The notes: a model not told the origin generated them from the sequence alone. Counted from the stretch's first letter, positions 37,329 through 46,409 are shown. The stretch is DNA of 64,000 bases from Saccharibacillus sacchari DSM 19268 (GCF_000585395.1 NZ_KK073875.1:4995328-5059327), one strand, 5' to 3'. Translations and numbers: made by a program.

Positions 37329-37771
37329 AAATACCAAAAAGCCCCCCGTCCGCCGTCTATGCCGTTAGTACGCATAGTACAGGGACGAGGGACCGTAATT
37401 ACGAATCTCCCGTGGTGCCACCCACATTTCGGGAACGCCTCTCGAACACCTGCGCAGCCAAACCGGCAAGATCGAGAGAAGCGAAAGCCCGCTTCATTAA
37501 ACGACGGTTAACGCCCGTCTATTTCGCGCATCGGCTACTGGAACTCCAAAAAGGATCATCCAAGCTGTAAGCCTGGCTCTTTTTCCGTCGTTCGCCGTGC
37601 GTTCTCGGGGAGGTCTTTGGTTCGGTCGCCACGCGGAATTCTTCCAGCCACGGAATTCCTCTCTTGTGCGCTTTGATGCCCGAATTACTTTTTCCCGTCA
37701 TCGAATCGTGATATTCGCCGTAAGTCAATCCGTCCGATCCGGCACGAAAAGGCTCACTGCGTTTGTTATAT
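37329..37771 (-). promoter_or_regulatory. T-box leader of hisS-aspS
   Basis: On the minus strand the T-box sequence GGGTGGCACCACG lies at 37423-37411, a variant of the usual GGGTGGTACCGCG. A terminator hairpin (CGTCC.../...GGACGGGGGGC) with a following TTTTT lies at 37393-37334. The leader is about 490 nt from its promoter to the start codon. The Stem I region lies near 37500-37700; the histidine specifier was not placed with confidence. Confidence 0.85.
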
Positions 37772-37777
37772 TTTATG

Positions 37778-37806
37778 ATTGTAATCAAGTACATGACTAA
37801 AGTCAA
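37778..37806 (-). promoter_or_regulatory. vegetative promoter of the hisS T-box leader
   Basis: Minus-strand TTGACT (37806-37801), 17 nt, TACAAT (37783-37778). Both boxes match 5/6. Confidence 0.8.
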
Positions 37807-37846
37807 CCGTTTGCGCAAACGTAACATGAAGTCTTTTCACGAAAAG

Positions 37847-37882
37847 CAAAAAAAAGACCCGCAGGCTGCTGCCGCGAGTCGT
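37847..37882 (-). terminator. terminator after the 37979-38431 gene
   Basis: On the minus strand GACTCGCGGC pairs with GCCTGCGGGTC and is followed by eight T. Confidence 0.8.
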
Positions 37883-37978
37883 TCCAAATATATCTAAGGG
37901 GGTCATGCCTTTACTATAACGATTGCTTGTTAAAGGAATGTGAATCTAATATTACAATTGCATTACAAGTGTCTTTTA

Positions 37979-38431
37979 TCAATCGTAGACGTGCACGTAA
38001 CCGTTGTTGTTGCGCAGCTTGCGCACGACGTCCATATAATCTTCTTCCTTTACTTTGACGGAAAGGGTGTACGTCAAATCGCGCAGGTCGGCGTCGGAAG
38101 CGTTCTCATTGACGTCCATCACGTCGTCTTTGTCGATCGGACGTCCGCCTACCGCGCTGCTATCGCTCGGAGGAGGTACCGGCACGGCTTGATCGCCGAT
38201 CATGCTTCCTGCTCCGCCCGCAGCGGCAGTTCCGCCCGTGTAGGTCGTGTTGTTCGCTCCGGAGAGCGGTACCAAAGGCACGACGACGCGGCCGCCGCGG
38301 TCTCCGCCGAAGCCTACTCCGCCTTGGAGTTCCCCGACTTCAAGCTGCTCCGTAGTAAAGGTCATCAAACTCATTCGTGCGCCTTCCGCTTCGCTTTCCG
38401 TTCTGAAATAGGCCTGGATATGTTTCGACAT
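37979..38431 (-). CDS. hypothetical protein, two alpha-beta units with a Gly-rich linker (stress-protein-like)
   Basis: 150 residues. The first 35 (MSKHIQAYFRTESEAEGARM onward) look like one beta-alpha-beta unit of the kind found in YflT/general stress protein 17M, and the last 35 (LTYTLSVKVKEEDYMDVVRK onward) look like another. Between them is a Gly/Ala/Pro-rich, probably flexible linker with GGDRGG and PVPPPSD. I cannot assign a function; the stress-protein link is a guess from the fold pattern and from its neighbour, a PfpI-type stress protein. The ATG at 38431 follows AAAGGAGGG; own terminator. Confidence 0.7.
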   Translation of the reverse strand: MSKHIQAYFRTESEAEGARMSLMTFTTEQLEVGELQGGVGFGGDRGGRVVVPLVPLSGANNTTYTGGTAAAGGAGSMIGDQAVPVPPPSDSSAVGGRPIDKDDVMDVNENASDADLRDLTYTLSVKVKEEDYMDVVRKLRNNNGYVHVYD

Positions 38432-38510
38432 CGTAATTCCCTCCTTTGTATTGGACGTTCATGTATTGCATGTATTGCCATTGTGCCTGAACTGTGAAGT
38501 TTATAGGGAA

Positions 38511-38535
38511 GCGAAGTCGGCTGAGCCGACTTCGC
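38511..38535. terminator. hairpin after the PfpI gene
   Basis: GCGAAGTCGGCTGAGCCGACTTCGC is nearly a perfect palindrome, shown here by its arms GCGAAGTCGGCT and AGCCGACTTCGC around a single G. The following minus-strand sequence has only a short T run, so termination may be partial and the next gene co-transcribed. Confidence 0.5.
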
Positions 38536-38545
38536 GGACCTTCGT

Positions 38546-39052
38546 TTACAAAGCTTTTAACAGTTCGCGCACGAACGCTGGCTCGTCTTCCGGCGTACGG
38601 GAAGTGATGAAGTTGCCGTCTACGACCACTTCTTCGTCTTTGAAGCGAGCGCCCGCATTCACCATGTCGTCCTGCAAAGGCGGATACGAAGTAATCGTGC
38701 GTCCTTTGAGCAGATCGGCGCTGGCCAGGATTTGCGGTCCGTGACAGATGGACGCGATCGGTTTTTTGGAAGCATTGACGTCTTTGACGAATTGCAGCAC
38801 ATGTTCGTCAAGGCGCAGATTTTCCGGCGAAGAACCTCCCGGAATAACAACGGCATCGTAGTCCGACGCTTTGGCTTCGGAGATCGCTTTTTCCGTCGTA
38901 TATTCGGCTTTGCCGAGCTTTCCTTTTACCGTTTGCCCGGCTTTCAATCCGATGATTTCCGCCGTATGTCCGGCATTTTTCACCTCGTCGTAAGGCACTT
39001 GCATTTCGGAATCTTCGAATTCGTCGGCTAGCAAAAACGCGATTTTACTCAT
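38546..39052 (-). CDS. DJ-1/PfpI family protein (general stress protein 18-like)
   Basis: 168 residues of the DJ-1/PfpI superfamily, closest in size and sequence pattern to YfkM (general stress protein 18) and YraA of B. subtilis; related proteins act as glyoxalase/deglycase or remain uncharacterised. The reactive cysteine is in IASICHGPQILASADLLKGR, the nucleophile elbow, with a partner glutamate in ADEFEDSEM. The ATG at 39052 has GAGGAG upstream; longer in-frame starts add non-homologous residues. A SigB-like promoter precedes it. Confidence 0.9.
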   Translation of the reverse strand: MSKIAFLLADEFEDSEMQVPYDEVKNAGHTAEIIGLKAGQTVKGKLGKAEYTTEKAISEAKASDYDAVVIPGGSSPENLRLDEHVLQFVKDVNASKKPIASICHGPQILASADLLKGRTITSYPPLQDDMVNAGARFKDEEVVVDGNFITSRTPEDEPAFVRELLKAL

Positions 39053-39108
39053 ATCGTTCAGAACTCCTCTCTGCTGGATCCGTGATGTGATCTGTTCTCG
39101 CTTTCTTA

Positions 39109-39134
39109 TTACCCTGCCTTCTTGCACTTCTAAC
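39109..39134 (-). promoter_or_regulatory. possible SigB-type promoter of the PfpI gene
   Basis: Minus-strand GTTAGA (39134-39129), 14 nt, GGGTAA (39114-39109). Spacing equals that of the catalase promoter; predicted leader about 50 nt. Confidence 0.45.
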
Positions 39135-39155
39135 ACCAAGCCGCCGCAAAAACAA

Positions 39156-39195
39156 AAACCGCTTCGGCGCTACCCTTAGGCAGCCGAAGCGGTCG
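39156..39195 (-). terminator. terminator after dtd
   Basis: ACCGCTTCGGC (39158-39168) and GCCGAAGCGGT (39183-39193) form an 11-bp stem; TTTTTGTTTTTG follows on the minus strand. Confidence 0.88.
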
Positions 39196-39203
39196 ATCTT
39201 GCT

Positions 39204-39647
39204 TTAATCCTTGCTGTCGATGATCAGCGTGACGGGCCCCCAGTTAATCAGGGACAAGTCCATCATAGCGCCGAACACGCCCGTTTCGACGGTTAATCCG
39301 CGGGCGCGCAGCGTCTCGTTGAAGACTTCGTACAAGGACGATGCAGGCTCGGGACGGGCGGCCGCCATAAAGTTCGGACGTCGCCCTTTGCGGCAATCTC
39401 CGTACAAGGTGAACTGAGACACAGACAAAACGGCCCCGCCCACGTCCTCGACGCTATGGTTCATTTTTCCGGCTCCATCTTCGAAAATACGCAGTCCGGC
39501 CGCTTTATCCGCCAGATAGGCCGCGTCTTTTTCGGTATCGCCTTCCGTCACGCCGACGAGAATGGCAAGGCCGTGGCCGATGCTGCCGACCGTACGTCCT
39601 TCCACATCCACAGAGGCAGACTTGCAGCGTTGAATCACAATCCGCAT
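39204..39647 (-). CDS. dtd: D-aminoacyl-tRNA deacylase
   Basis: Hydrolyses D-amino acids (and glycine) wrongly attached to tRNA. 147 residues, the exact family size. Motifs: [20 protein letters not shown] with the active-site threonine region, and the Gly-cisPro motif [10 protein letters not shown] near the C-terminus. The ATG at 39647 follows GAAGGAG. Directly downstream of rel (51 nt), the same order as in B. subtilis (relA-dtd), so co-transcription is likely. Confidence 0.95.
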   Translation of the reverse strand: MRIVIQRCKSASVDVEGRTVGSIGHGLAILVGVTEGDTEKDAAYLADKAAGLRIFEDGAGKMNHSVEDVGGAVLSVSQFTLYGDCRKGRRPNFMAAARPEPASSLYEVFNETLRARGLTVETGVFGAMMDLSLINWGPVTLIIDSKD

Positions 39648-39698
39648 AGGAAACAAAGCTCCTTCTCTAACCGGGCGAAGCGACATGCGCAGCACCCT

Positions 39699-41888
39699 TT
39701 ATTGCATGATCCGGTGTACCGTATACACATCCCGTACCCGTTTGATCCGCTCGACCACCGACTGCAAATGCTCGGTGTTGCGGATCAGGATCGTAATATG
39801 CACCAATGCCATTTTGTTTTTGTCCGCGCGTCCGGAGACGGCAGTCATATTGGTTTTGCTCTCCGATATGGCTTGCAGCACCTCGTTCAGGAAATCCCGA
39901 CGATCCAGGCCCGTGATCTCGATGTCGACGCTGAAGCTGGATTCGACCGCGTCTTCCCACTCCACCTCGATGACGCGTCCGGCTTCTTCGCCGTCGCCCG
40001 CCGTCGGGATGTTGGTACAGTCCGCGCGATGCACGGAGACTCCGCGACCGCGCGTAATATAACCGACAATGTCGTCTCCCGGTACCGGATTGCAGCAGCG
40101 CGCGAAACGCACCAGCAGATTGCTCGCTCCCTTAACTTTAACGCCGTTGGTCGGACGCTTTTTGTCTTTGTCGGCCGGAGCAGCTTTCACTTCGCGGACT
40201 TCGTTCGTCAACTCCAGATGATTGCTGGTCTCTTCCTGTTCGCGGCGCCATTTTTCGGTCAAACGGGTGATAACCTGCGAAGCCGTGATTCCGTTGAAGC
40301 CGATCGCGGACAGCATGTCTTCGGTATCGTTAAAAGCAAATTTGTTCGCGACTTCCAGCAGCTTGTCGTCGGTCAACCATTCGGATACTTCAAGCCCGAG
40401 CTTCTTGATCTCGCGCTCCAATCCTTCCCGGCCTTTCTCGACATTCTCCTCGCGACGTTCTTTTTTGAACCATTGCTTGATCTTGCTGCGCGCATGCGAA
40501 GATTGAGCAATTTTCACCCAGTCCTGGCTCGGTCCGTACGAATGCTTGGAAGTCAGGATTTCCACGATATCGCCCGTTTTCAGCTTATGATCCAGCGGTA
40601 CGATCCGACCGTTCACCTTCGAACCGATCGTCCGGTTGCCGATTTCCGTATGGATGCGGTAAGCGAAATCAAGCGGTCCCGATCCGGCAGGCAGCTCGAT
40701 CACCTGTCCTTTGGGCGTGAACACGAACACCAGGTCGGAGAAGAAATCCATCTTAAGCGATTCGACGAATTCGGACGCGTCTTTCGCTTCGTTTTGCAGT
40801 TCGATGATTTCTTTGAAAAACGGCATTTTGTTCTCGATCCCGCTGCCTGTCGCCGTCGTGCCTTCTTTGTACGCCCAGTGCGCCGCGATACCGAATTCGG
40901 CCGTGCGGTGCATGTCCCAGGTACGGATCTGTACTTCGGTCGGCTCGCCGTTCGGACCGACGACGGTCGTGTGCAGCGACTGATACATATTCGCTTTCGG
41001 CATGGCGATATAGTCTTTGAAACGACCCGGCATCGGCTTCCACAGCGTGTGGATGATCCCCAACGTCGCGTAACAATCTTTGACGTTATCGACCAGCACG
41101 CGAATCGCCAGCAGGTCATAAATTTCGTTGAACTGCTTATTTTTGCTTGTCATCTTTTTATACACGCTGTAAATATGCTTCGGACGTCCAGACAGATCGG
41201 CTTCAATGCCCATCTCGTCAAGCTTTTCGCGAATGCGGCCGATGACGTCGGAAATAAACTGCTCGCGCTCGGCGCGCTTTTTATGCATGAGGTTGGCGAT
41301 TCGGTAGTACTGCTGAGGATTCAGATAGCGCAAAGCGATATCTTCCATCTCCCACTTGATCGCGGAGATACCCAGACGATCGGCGACCGGACAGAAAATC
41401 TCCAGCGTCTCGTACGCGATCCGCCGCTGTCCTTCTTCCGATTGATGCTTGAGCGTACGCATATTGTGCAGCCGATCGGCCAGCTTGATGACGATGACGC
41501 GGATGTCTTGAGCCATCGCGATAAACATTTTGCGATAGTTCTCGTTTTGTTGTTCTTCTTTGGAACGGAATTTGATGCGCTCGAGCTTGGTTAGCCCGTC
41601 GACGAGCATTGCGCAGGTCTCGCCGAAGTGCTCGCGGATCTCTTCCAACGAGACGGTCGTGTCCTCGACTACATCGTGAAGCAGGGCCGCTTCGATGGAC
41701 GTCGTGTCCATCTGCATGCCCACGACAATATCTGCAACCGCCAGCGGATGCAGGATATACGGCTCGCCGGACTTTCGGACTTGGCCAAAATGAGCCTTGT
41801 CAGCGAATTCGTAGGCTTCCCGGATGCGCGGAAGGTCCGACTCTCGGATGTAAACGGACGCCTTTTCAAGTAATCGTTCAATGCCCAT
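39699..41888 (-). CDS. relA: bifunctional (p)ppGpp synthetase/hydrolase Rel
   Basis: Makes and degrades the stringent-response alarmone. 729 residues in the order HD hydrolase (with LLHDVVEDT near residue 70), RelA/SpoT synthetase (about 235-350, with DYIAMPKANMYQSLHTTVVG), TGS (about 390-455, VFTPKGQVIELPAGSGPLDF), helical and zinc-finger region (RFARCCNPVPGDDIVGYITRG) and ACT domain (about 655-729). Both catalytic halves look intact. The ATG at 41888 follows AAAGGA. A strong promoter lies about 150 nt upstream. Confidence 0.97.
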   Translation of the reverse strand: MGIERLLEKASVYIRESDLPRIREAYEFADKAHFGQVRKSGEPYILHPLAVADIVVGMQMDTTSIEAALLHDVVEDTTVSLEEIREHFGETCAMLVDGLTKLERIKFRSKEEQQNENYRKMFIAMAQDIRVIVIKLADRLHNMRTLKHQSEEGQRRIAYETLEIFCPVADRLGISAIKWEMEDIALRYLNPQQYYRIANLMHKKRAEREQFISDVIGRIREKLDEMGIEADLSGRPKHIYSVYKKMTSKNKQFNEIYDLLAIRVLVDNVKDCYATLGIIHTLWKPMPGRFKDYIAMPKANMYQSLHTTVVGPNGEPTEVQIRTWDMHRTAEFGIAAHWAYKEGTTATGSGIENKMPFFKEIIELQNEAKDASEFVESLKMDFFSDLVFVFTPKGQVIELPAGSGPLDFAYRIHTEIGNRTIGSKVNGRIVPLDHKLKTGDIVEILTSKHSYGPSQDWVKIAQSSHARSKIKQWFKKERREENVEKGREGLEREIKKLGLEVSEWLTDDKLLEVANKFAFNDTEDMLSAIGFNGITASQVITRLTEKWRREQEETSNHLELTNEVREVKAAPADKDKKRPTNGVKVKGASNLLVRFARCCNPVPGDDIVGYITRGRGVSVHRADCTNIPTAGDGEEAGRVIEVEWEDAVESSFSVDIEITGLDRRDFLNEVLQAISESKTNMTAVSGRADKNKMALVHITILIRNTEHLQSVVERIKRVRDVYTVHRIMQ

Positions 41889-42042
41889 TGAGTCCTTTCC
41901 GATTCCTTTCTATAAGAAAATGAAGCCTGTCCGCGAAATCCGCATTCAGGCGTGTAGATGAGGTTCGTTTCGTCTTCGACCCTTTCGGGCAAAAAGACAA
42001 AATAATCTCGCGTTAAGCGATTGTATAAACGGTTTTCCTTTC

Positions 42043-42071
42043 ATTATGCCTTTTAGGCTAACCCCCGTCAA
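42043..42071 (-). promoter_or_regulatory. vegetative promoter of relA-dtd
   Basis: Minus-strand TTGACG (42071-42066), 17 nt, CATAAT (42048-42043). Predicted leader about 148 nt. Confidence 0.75.
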
Positions 42072-42190
42072 TGCGTGCAAGGAAATTGTTGCTTTCTTCA
42101 TGAAAAGCTCACGGTTTGCATTCAACTTTCCGTTTCGAACATTAAATCGCCTAAATCCGAAAGTTATTGCGAGTTCCCACGAAAATGTTA

Positions 42191-42219
42191 TTGAAAAAAA
42201 ACAAAATTGTCTGTAATCT
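42191..42219 (+). promoter_or_regulatory. promoter of the uracil permease gene
   Basis: TTGAAA (42191-42196), 17 nt, TAATCT (42214-42219). The leader of about 140 nt holds the stem GAGCCGCT/AGCGGCTC (about 42305-42332) just before the ribosome site; no T run follows it. Confidence 0.5.
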
Positions 42220-42367
42220 AGCTAAGATGATCAAGCGCGTACGGATTTGGCTATTTCGGCCTCGGTGCATTACCGCCTTTCCACCCGTTTTTCTCATCCG
42301 ATCCAGAGCCGCTTCTTCCACGCCTAATGGAGCGGCTCCAACCTATGCCCTTAAGGAGTGAGAATCT

Positions 42368-43687
42368 TTGCAGCGTGAAATTCAAGTGAATGAAAGACCG
42401 GCGTTCGGCCCAGGCCTGCTTCTCAGCTTGCAGCATTTGTTCGCCATGTTCGGCAGTACCGTTCTCGTCCCGAATTTGTTCGGGGTAGACCCAAGCGTAA
42501 TCCTGTTGATGAACGGAATCGGCACACTGCTCTACATTCTGATTTGCAAAGGGAAAATCCCGGCTTACCTGGGGTCGAGCTTCGCGTTCCTCGTTCCGGT
42601 AGGCGCCGTCCTCGTTACGCCGGGCAACATGGACAACTATTCGAAAGCGCTAGGCGCATTCATTGTCATCGGCGTCGTCTTCATTATCGTGGCGGGGATC
42701 GTCAAAATTGCCGGCACCCGTTGGATCGATTTTTTGTTCCCGCCGGTCGTCATGGGCTGCATCGTCGCGCTCATCGGTCTGGAGCTGCTACCGGTTGCCG
42801 CTAATCTCGCAGGTCTGCTGGGCGCAAAAGACGAAATTACCGGAGTCGTTACATACAGCTCAAATGCCATTATCATCTCGCTGATTACCCTCGCCGTGAC
42901 TGTGCTGGGCGCCGTGTTATTCCGCGGCTTCCCGAAAATCATTCATATCTTGATCGGCATCGCCGTCGGCTATATCGCGGCTTACTTGATGGGTGAAGTC
43001 AACACGGCAGCCGTAGCCGAGGCAAGCTTCTTGTCCTGGCCGAAGTTCTCCGCGCCGACTTGGGATATCGCGGCGATTCTGATGATTTTGCCTGCCGCGC
43101 TCGTCGTCATCGTCGAACATGTCGGCCACCTGCTTGTGACAAGCAATATCGTCGGAAAAGACTTGTCGAAAGATCCGGGCCTGCATCGCTCGCTGCTCGG
43201 TAACGGCGTATCGACGGTTCTGTCCGGATTCGTAGGCTCCACGCCGAACACGACGTACGGCGAAAACATCGGCGTCATGGCTTTGACTAGAGTCTACTCC
43301 GTATTCGTTGTCGGCGGAGCGGCGGTTATCGCGATTATCCTGTCGTTCTCCGGCACATTCTCTACGGCTGTTGCCAACATTCCGGACCCGGTTATGGGCG
43401 GTGTATCCCTTCTTTTATTCGGGGTTATCGCGGTTTCGGGTCTGCGCATCTTCGTCGAACAAAAAGTCGATTTCTCCAAATCGGTCAACATGCTGCTTGC
43501 CGCAGTCATTCTGGGTACGGGTCTTAGCGGCATCACGTTGACGATCGGCCAAGTTTCGCTGAAAGGCATGGCCCTTGCAACAATCGTCGGCATTCTCGTC
43601 AACCTGATCTTCCGTTTGATTCAAATGTTCGGACTCTCCAACGAAAAAGAAGAAATCGAAACTGAAGTAAAAACGCCGGATATCTGA
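42368..43687 (+). CDS. pyrP: uracil/xanthine permease family, probably uracil permease
   Basis: Proton-coupled nucleobase importer of the NAT/NCS2 family. 439 residues and about 14 membrane helices. The substrate-site motifs match UraA: IVEHVGHLLVTSN (the Glu/His pair) and STPNTTYGENIGVMALTRV (the second Glu). That supports uracil rather than xanthine. TTG start at 42368, 9 nt from AAGGAG. No pyr genes are nearby, and the gene is inserted, in opposite orientation, into the conserved apt-rel region. Confidence 0.92.
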   Translation: MQREIQVNERPAFGPGLLLSLQHLFAMFGSTVLVPNLFGVDPSVILLMNGIGTLLYILICKGKIPAYLGSSFAFLVPVGAVLVTPGNMDNYSKALGAFIVIGVVFIIVAGIVKIAGTRWIDFLFPPVVMGCIVALIGLELLPVAANLAGLLGAKDEITGVVTYSSNAIIISLITLAVTVLGAVLFRGFPKIIHILIGIAVGYIAAYLMGEVNTAAVAEASFLSWPKFSAPTWDIAAILMILPAALVVIVEHVGHLLVTSNIVGKDLSKDPGLHRSLLGNGVSTVLSGFVGSTPNTTYGENIGVMALTRVYSVFVVGGAAVIAIILSFSGTFSTAVANIPDPVMGGVSLLLFGVIAVSGLRIFVEQKVDFSKSVNMLLAAVILGTGLSGITLTIGQVSLKGMALATIVGILVNLIFRLIQMFGLSNEKEEIETEVKTPDI

Positions 43688-43705
43688 CCCGGTTCGAAAC
43701 CTGCT

Positions 43706-43747
43706 AAAAAGGCCGTGCCTCTTCCGAAGAAGAGCGCACGGCCTTTT
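43706..43747. terminator. terminator after pyrP
   Basis: AAAAGGCCGTGC pairs with GCACGGCCTTTT, enclosing a second stem CTCTTC-CGAA-GAAGAG. Effective in both directions. Confidence 0.9.
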
Positions 43748-43794
43748 CTTTGTTGATCGCCCTATAGCTAATCTGACTTAATGGACCATATTCT

Positions 43795-43895
43795 TGCTGC
43801 ACGAGTTATTTTCCCATGATACGGAAAATCGGATAACAGACACTGCCGTTCCATGTTATAGGAAAATAATTCCTGTATTCCTAAATCATCAATAC
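43795..43895. repeat. imperfect inverted repeats in the pyrP/khtU intergenic gap
   Basis: TTATTTTCC (about 43808) is reverse-complementary both to GGAAAAT-type sequence about 10 nt on and to GGAAAATAA at about 43861-43869, giving alternative stems. It lies between convergent genes. Its role is unknown; it may be a weak terminator for the antiporter gene. Confidence 0.35.
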
Positions 43896-43905
43896 CTTAC
43901 ATCCA

Positions 43906-45132
43906 TTATTGCAGTTTGTCGCCTCCGGCTTTGGTTTTCAACCATTTGATCGGAACGATTTTGGTAACGAATTTATGCACCATGGCCGATTCTTTGGTCA
44001 AGAAAGGTCCAAGCACGGCGAGAATCAAAACGTAAATCGCCGCAAAAGGCTGAAGAATCGCCATCAGTCCGCCCGCTGCGCCAAGGTTCGCCATAATAAT
44101 AGAGAATTCGCCGCGCGAAACGATTGTCAGACCGACATTCGAGGAAGCTTTCGGCGAAAGTTTTCCGCTGCGTCCGGCCAACATGCCTGCCGTATAGTTT
44201 CCGATAATCGTCAGAATAACTGCGCCGATCGCGAGCCATACCGCGTTGCCTTGAAGACTAAGCGGATCAATGGTCAGACCGAAGCTGAAGAAGAACAAAG
44301 CCCCGAAGAAGTCTCGGAAAGGCAAGATTGCTTTTTCAATCCGATGCATGTGCTTGGTCTCGGCCAATACCAGACCGACCAATAATGCGCCTATCGCTTC
44401 CGCCACGTGAATCGTTTCGGAGAAACCCGCCACGATGAATAGCATAGCGAAAACGGTCGTCAAAAAGATTTCATTCGAAGAAACGCCCAAGATCTTATTT
44501 AAGACCGGAACAAGCAGTCGACCGACAATCAGGACCAGCAGCATGTAGCCGAGCGCGATTCCCGCCGAAAGCAGCACGCCGCCAAGCGTCGTCGCTCCGC
44601 TGAGCAGCAGACCGGACAAGATGGAAAGGTAAACAGCAAGGAAGACGTCTTCGAACATGATAATGCCCAGAATCATTTCCGTTTCCGGGTTGGCCGTACG
44701 TCTCAGGTCAACGAGCACTTTCGCGACAATCGCACTGGACGAGATCGTGGTTACGCCGGCAATCACGAGCGTTTCCAGAATCGGGAATCCGCATACGAGA
44801 CCGAAGAGCAGTCCCAGCGTAAAGTTGATTCCGATATAGATGGAGCCGCCGATCGCGATCGACTTTCCGGCTTTGGCCAGACGTCCGACCGAGAACTCCA
44901 GACCCAGATAGAACAGCAGGAAGATTACGCCAAGACGACCCATGAAGTTAATCAGTTCCGCACTTTCGATAAATCGAAGGTCAATCAGACCGAAATGCGG
45001 GGCATGCGGTCCGACAGCCATACCTGCGAGGATATAAAAAGGAACTACGGAAAAGCGAAGTTTAGCGGAGAGGAAACCGGCAAGCGCAATGAGAAGCACT
45101 GCGATCCCGACTTCGAATACCATATGGTCCAT
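43906..45132 (-). CDS. khtU: monovalent cation:proton antiporter membrane subunit (KhtU-like, CPA2)
   Basis: Probable K+(or Na+)/H+ antiporter that exports cations to balance pH or potassium. 408 residues, about 12-13 membrane helices in the CPA2 fold, with the family sequences FYLGLEFSVGRL, GVTTISSSAIVAKVLVDL and EAIGALLVGLVLAETKHMHR. It lacks the TrkA-N domain of KefB/KefC, matching the KhtU group, in which the regulator is a separate protein. The ATG at 45132 overlaps the stop of the upstream regulator gene (TGATG), so the two are translated as a coupled pair. Confidence 0.9.
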   Translation of the reverse strand: MDHMVFEVGIAVLLIALAGFLSAKLRFSVVPFYILAGMAVGPHAPHFGLIDLRFIESAELINFMGRLGVIFLLFYLGLEFSVGRLAKAGKSIAIGGSIYIGINFTLGLLFGLVCGFPILETLVIAGVTTISSSAIVAKVLVDLRRTANPETEMILGIIMFEDVFLAVYLSILSGLLLSGATTLGGVLLSAGIALGYMLLVLIVGRLLVPVLNKILGVSSNEIFLTTVFAMLFIVAGFSETIHVAEAIGALLVGLVLAETKHMHRIEKAILPFRDFFGALFFFSFGLTIDPLSLQGNAVWLAIGAVILTIIGNYTAGMLAGRSGKLSPKASSNVGLTIVSRGEFSIIMANLGAAGGLMAILQPFAAIYVLILAVLGPFLTKESAMVHKFVTKIVPIKWLKTKAGGDKLQ

Positions 45133-45629
45133 CAAGCCTCACCTACTTCCAAGATCCTTTTCAACTTCTGAATGTTTTGCCGTTCGCCGGCCAGTACCAA
45201 AGTCATGCCTTCGGTCAATACATATTCCGGTCCCGGACTTACGGTTTGCTTATGCATCGTATCGATCGACGCAATAACAACGGTTCCCGTGTTTTCGCGG
45301 ATTTTAAGTTCGCCGATGGAACGACCGATCGCTTTGATGCCTTTTTTAAGCTTATACCATTCGATCGACAACTGATCCAGCGTATGCTCGACTTTCTCAA
45401 GCGCCGTCGGCTGATAGTTCATGCCGCCCACGATGCCGCCGAGCTGACGAGCTTCGGTATCGGTCATCGTCATGACGCGCATCAACTCTTCCGGCTCCTC
45501 CGGCGATGGGCAAAACAGTTCGCGCTGACCGTCTTCATGCAAAATCACGATGACGCGGTCTCCTTCTTCCGTGTCGATCAGGAACTTGCGCCCGATCCCC
45601 GGAAGGTCGGTTTCTCTAATTACGGACAT
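45132..45629 (-). CDS. khtT: cation:proton antiporter regulatory subunit (KhtT-like, TrkA-C)
   Basis: Cytoplasmic regulator expected to gate the antiporter encoded immediately downstream. 165 residues, the same as KhtT of B. subtilis. N-terminal beta domain (MSVIRETDLPGIGRKFLIDT) and a C-terminal RCK_C/TrkA-C domain (about 85-165, with KAIGRSIGELKIRENTGTVV and LTEGMTLVLAGE), which in KhtT binds a regulatory nucleotide. The ATG at 45629 follows AAGGAGGG. Start-stop overlap with khtU. Confidence 0.92.
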   Translation of the reverse strand: MSVIRETDLPGIGRKFLIDTEEGDRVIVILHEDGQRELFCPSPEEPEELMRVMTMTDTEARQLGGIVGGMNYQPTALEKVEHTLDQLSIEWYKLKKGIKAIGRSIGELKIRENTGTVVIASIDTMHKQTVSPGPEYVLTEGMTLVLAGERQNIQKLKRILEVGEA

Positions 45630-45807
45630 TTTATCTCCCTCCTTAACTCTAAAAATTTGGACTATTATACAGTACGAAGCCAATACGAATAGAGGCTCCT
45701 CTGCTGAGTCTCCCTACGTAATACGTGACGGTTCGCGAAGGGTTTCAAAAAAATGCTTTTTTTCGTTCTTTTTTATCTCTTTTGGCGAAAAAGGCTTCAA
45801 AACAGCA

Positions 45808-45865
45808 AAAAACCCGTGATTTGCTCCCGCTTGCTTCTCGGGATGTCAAATAACGGGTTTTTATT
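45808..45865 (-). terminator. terminator after apt
   Basis: On the minus strand AAAACCCGTTATTTG pairs with CAAATCACGGGTTTT, enclosing TCCCG/CGGGA, and is followed by T. It is directly downstream of apt (stop at 45897). Confidence 0.85.
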
Positions 45866-45896
45866 CTGGCTCATTAACTCACGATGGGTTTTTGGC

Positions 45897-46409
45897 TCAG
45901 CCTTTGATCAGGTTGAAGACTTCAACATTGTCCAGACGGCTGCGGCCGTTCAATTCTTCCAATTCGATCAGGAAAGCAGCGCCGACCACGTTGCCACCGA
46001 GTTGACGAACCAACTCGACGGAAGTCGCGATCGTGCCCCCGGTCGCCAGCAAATCGTCCGCGATCAGAACGTTTTGTCCTTCTTTTACCGCATCGATATG
46101 CATCGCCAGTTTATCGGTTCCGTATTCGAGTTCGTATTCGACTTCGATCGTTTTGTAAGGCAGTTTGCCGGTTTTGCGAATCGGAATGAAACCGACGCCC
46201 AATGCATAAGCCAATGGCGCGCCAACAACGAAACCGCGTGCTTCCGGTCCCGCGATCAGATCGATTTTCAAATGCTCGACTTGCTTTTTCAGCGCGTCGA
46301 TTGCTTCGCGGTAAGCCGGCCCGTTCCCGAGCAGCGTCGTGATATCCTTGAAGCTGATCCCCGGTTTCGGAAAATCGGGAATAACGCGAATATGCTGATT
46401 AAAATCCAA
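45897..46409 (-). CDS. apt: adenine phosphoribosyltransferase
   Basis: Salvages adenine to AMP with PRPP. 170 residues, family length. PRPP-binding motif [14 protein letters not shown]-terminal [12 protein letters not shown], and [22 protein letters not shown] start at 46409 with AGGAGGAG upstream. It follows recJ (91 nt), as in B. subtilis recJ-apt-relA; here pyrP and khtTU separate it from relA. Confidence 0.96.
   Translation of the reverse strand: MDFNQHIRVIPDFPKPGISFKDITTLLGNGPAYREAIDALKKQVEHLKIDLIAGPEARGFVVGAPLAYALGVGFIPIRKTGKLPYKTIEVEYELEYGTDKLAMHIDAVKEGQNVLIADDLLATGGTIATSVELVRQLGGNVVGAAFLIELEELNGRSRLDNVEVFNLIKG

Noticed and set aside
39456..41594. 712-codon + strand ORF opposite relA
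   Set aside because: Shadow of relA; same reversed-codon composition.
42290..42340. PyrR-type attenuator before pyrP
   Set aside because: There is a hairpin and an ATCCAGAG stretch resembling part of the PyrR site, but the rest of the site and a terminator with a T run are missing.
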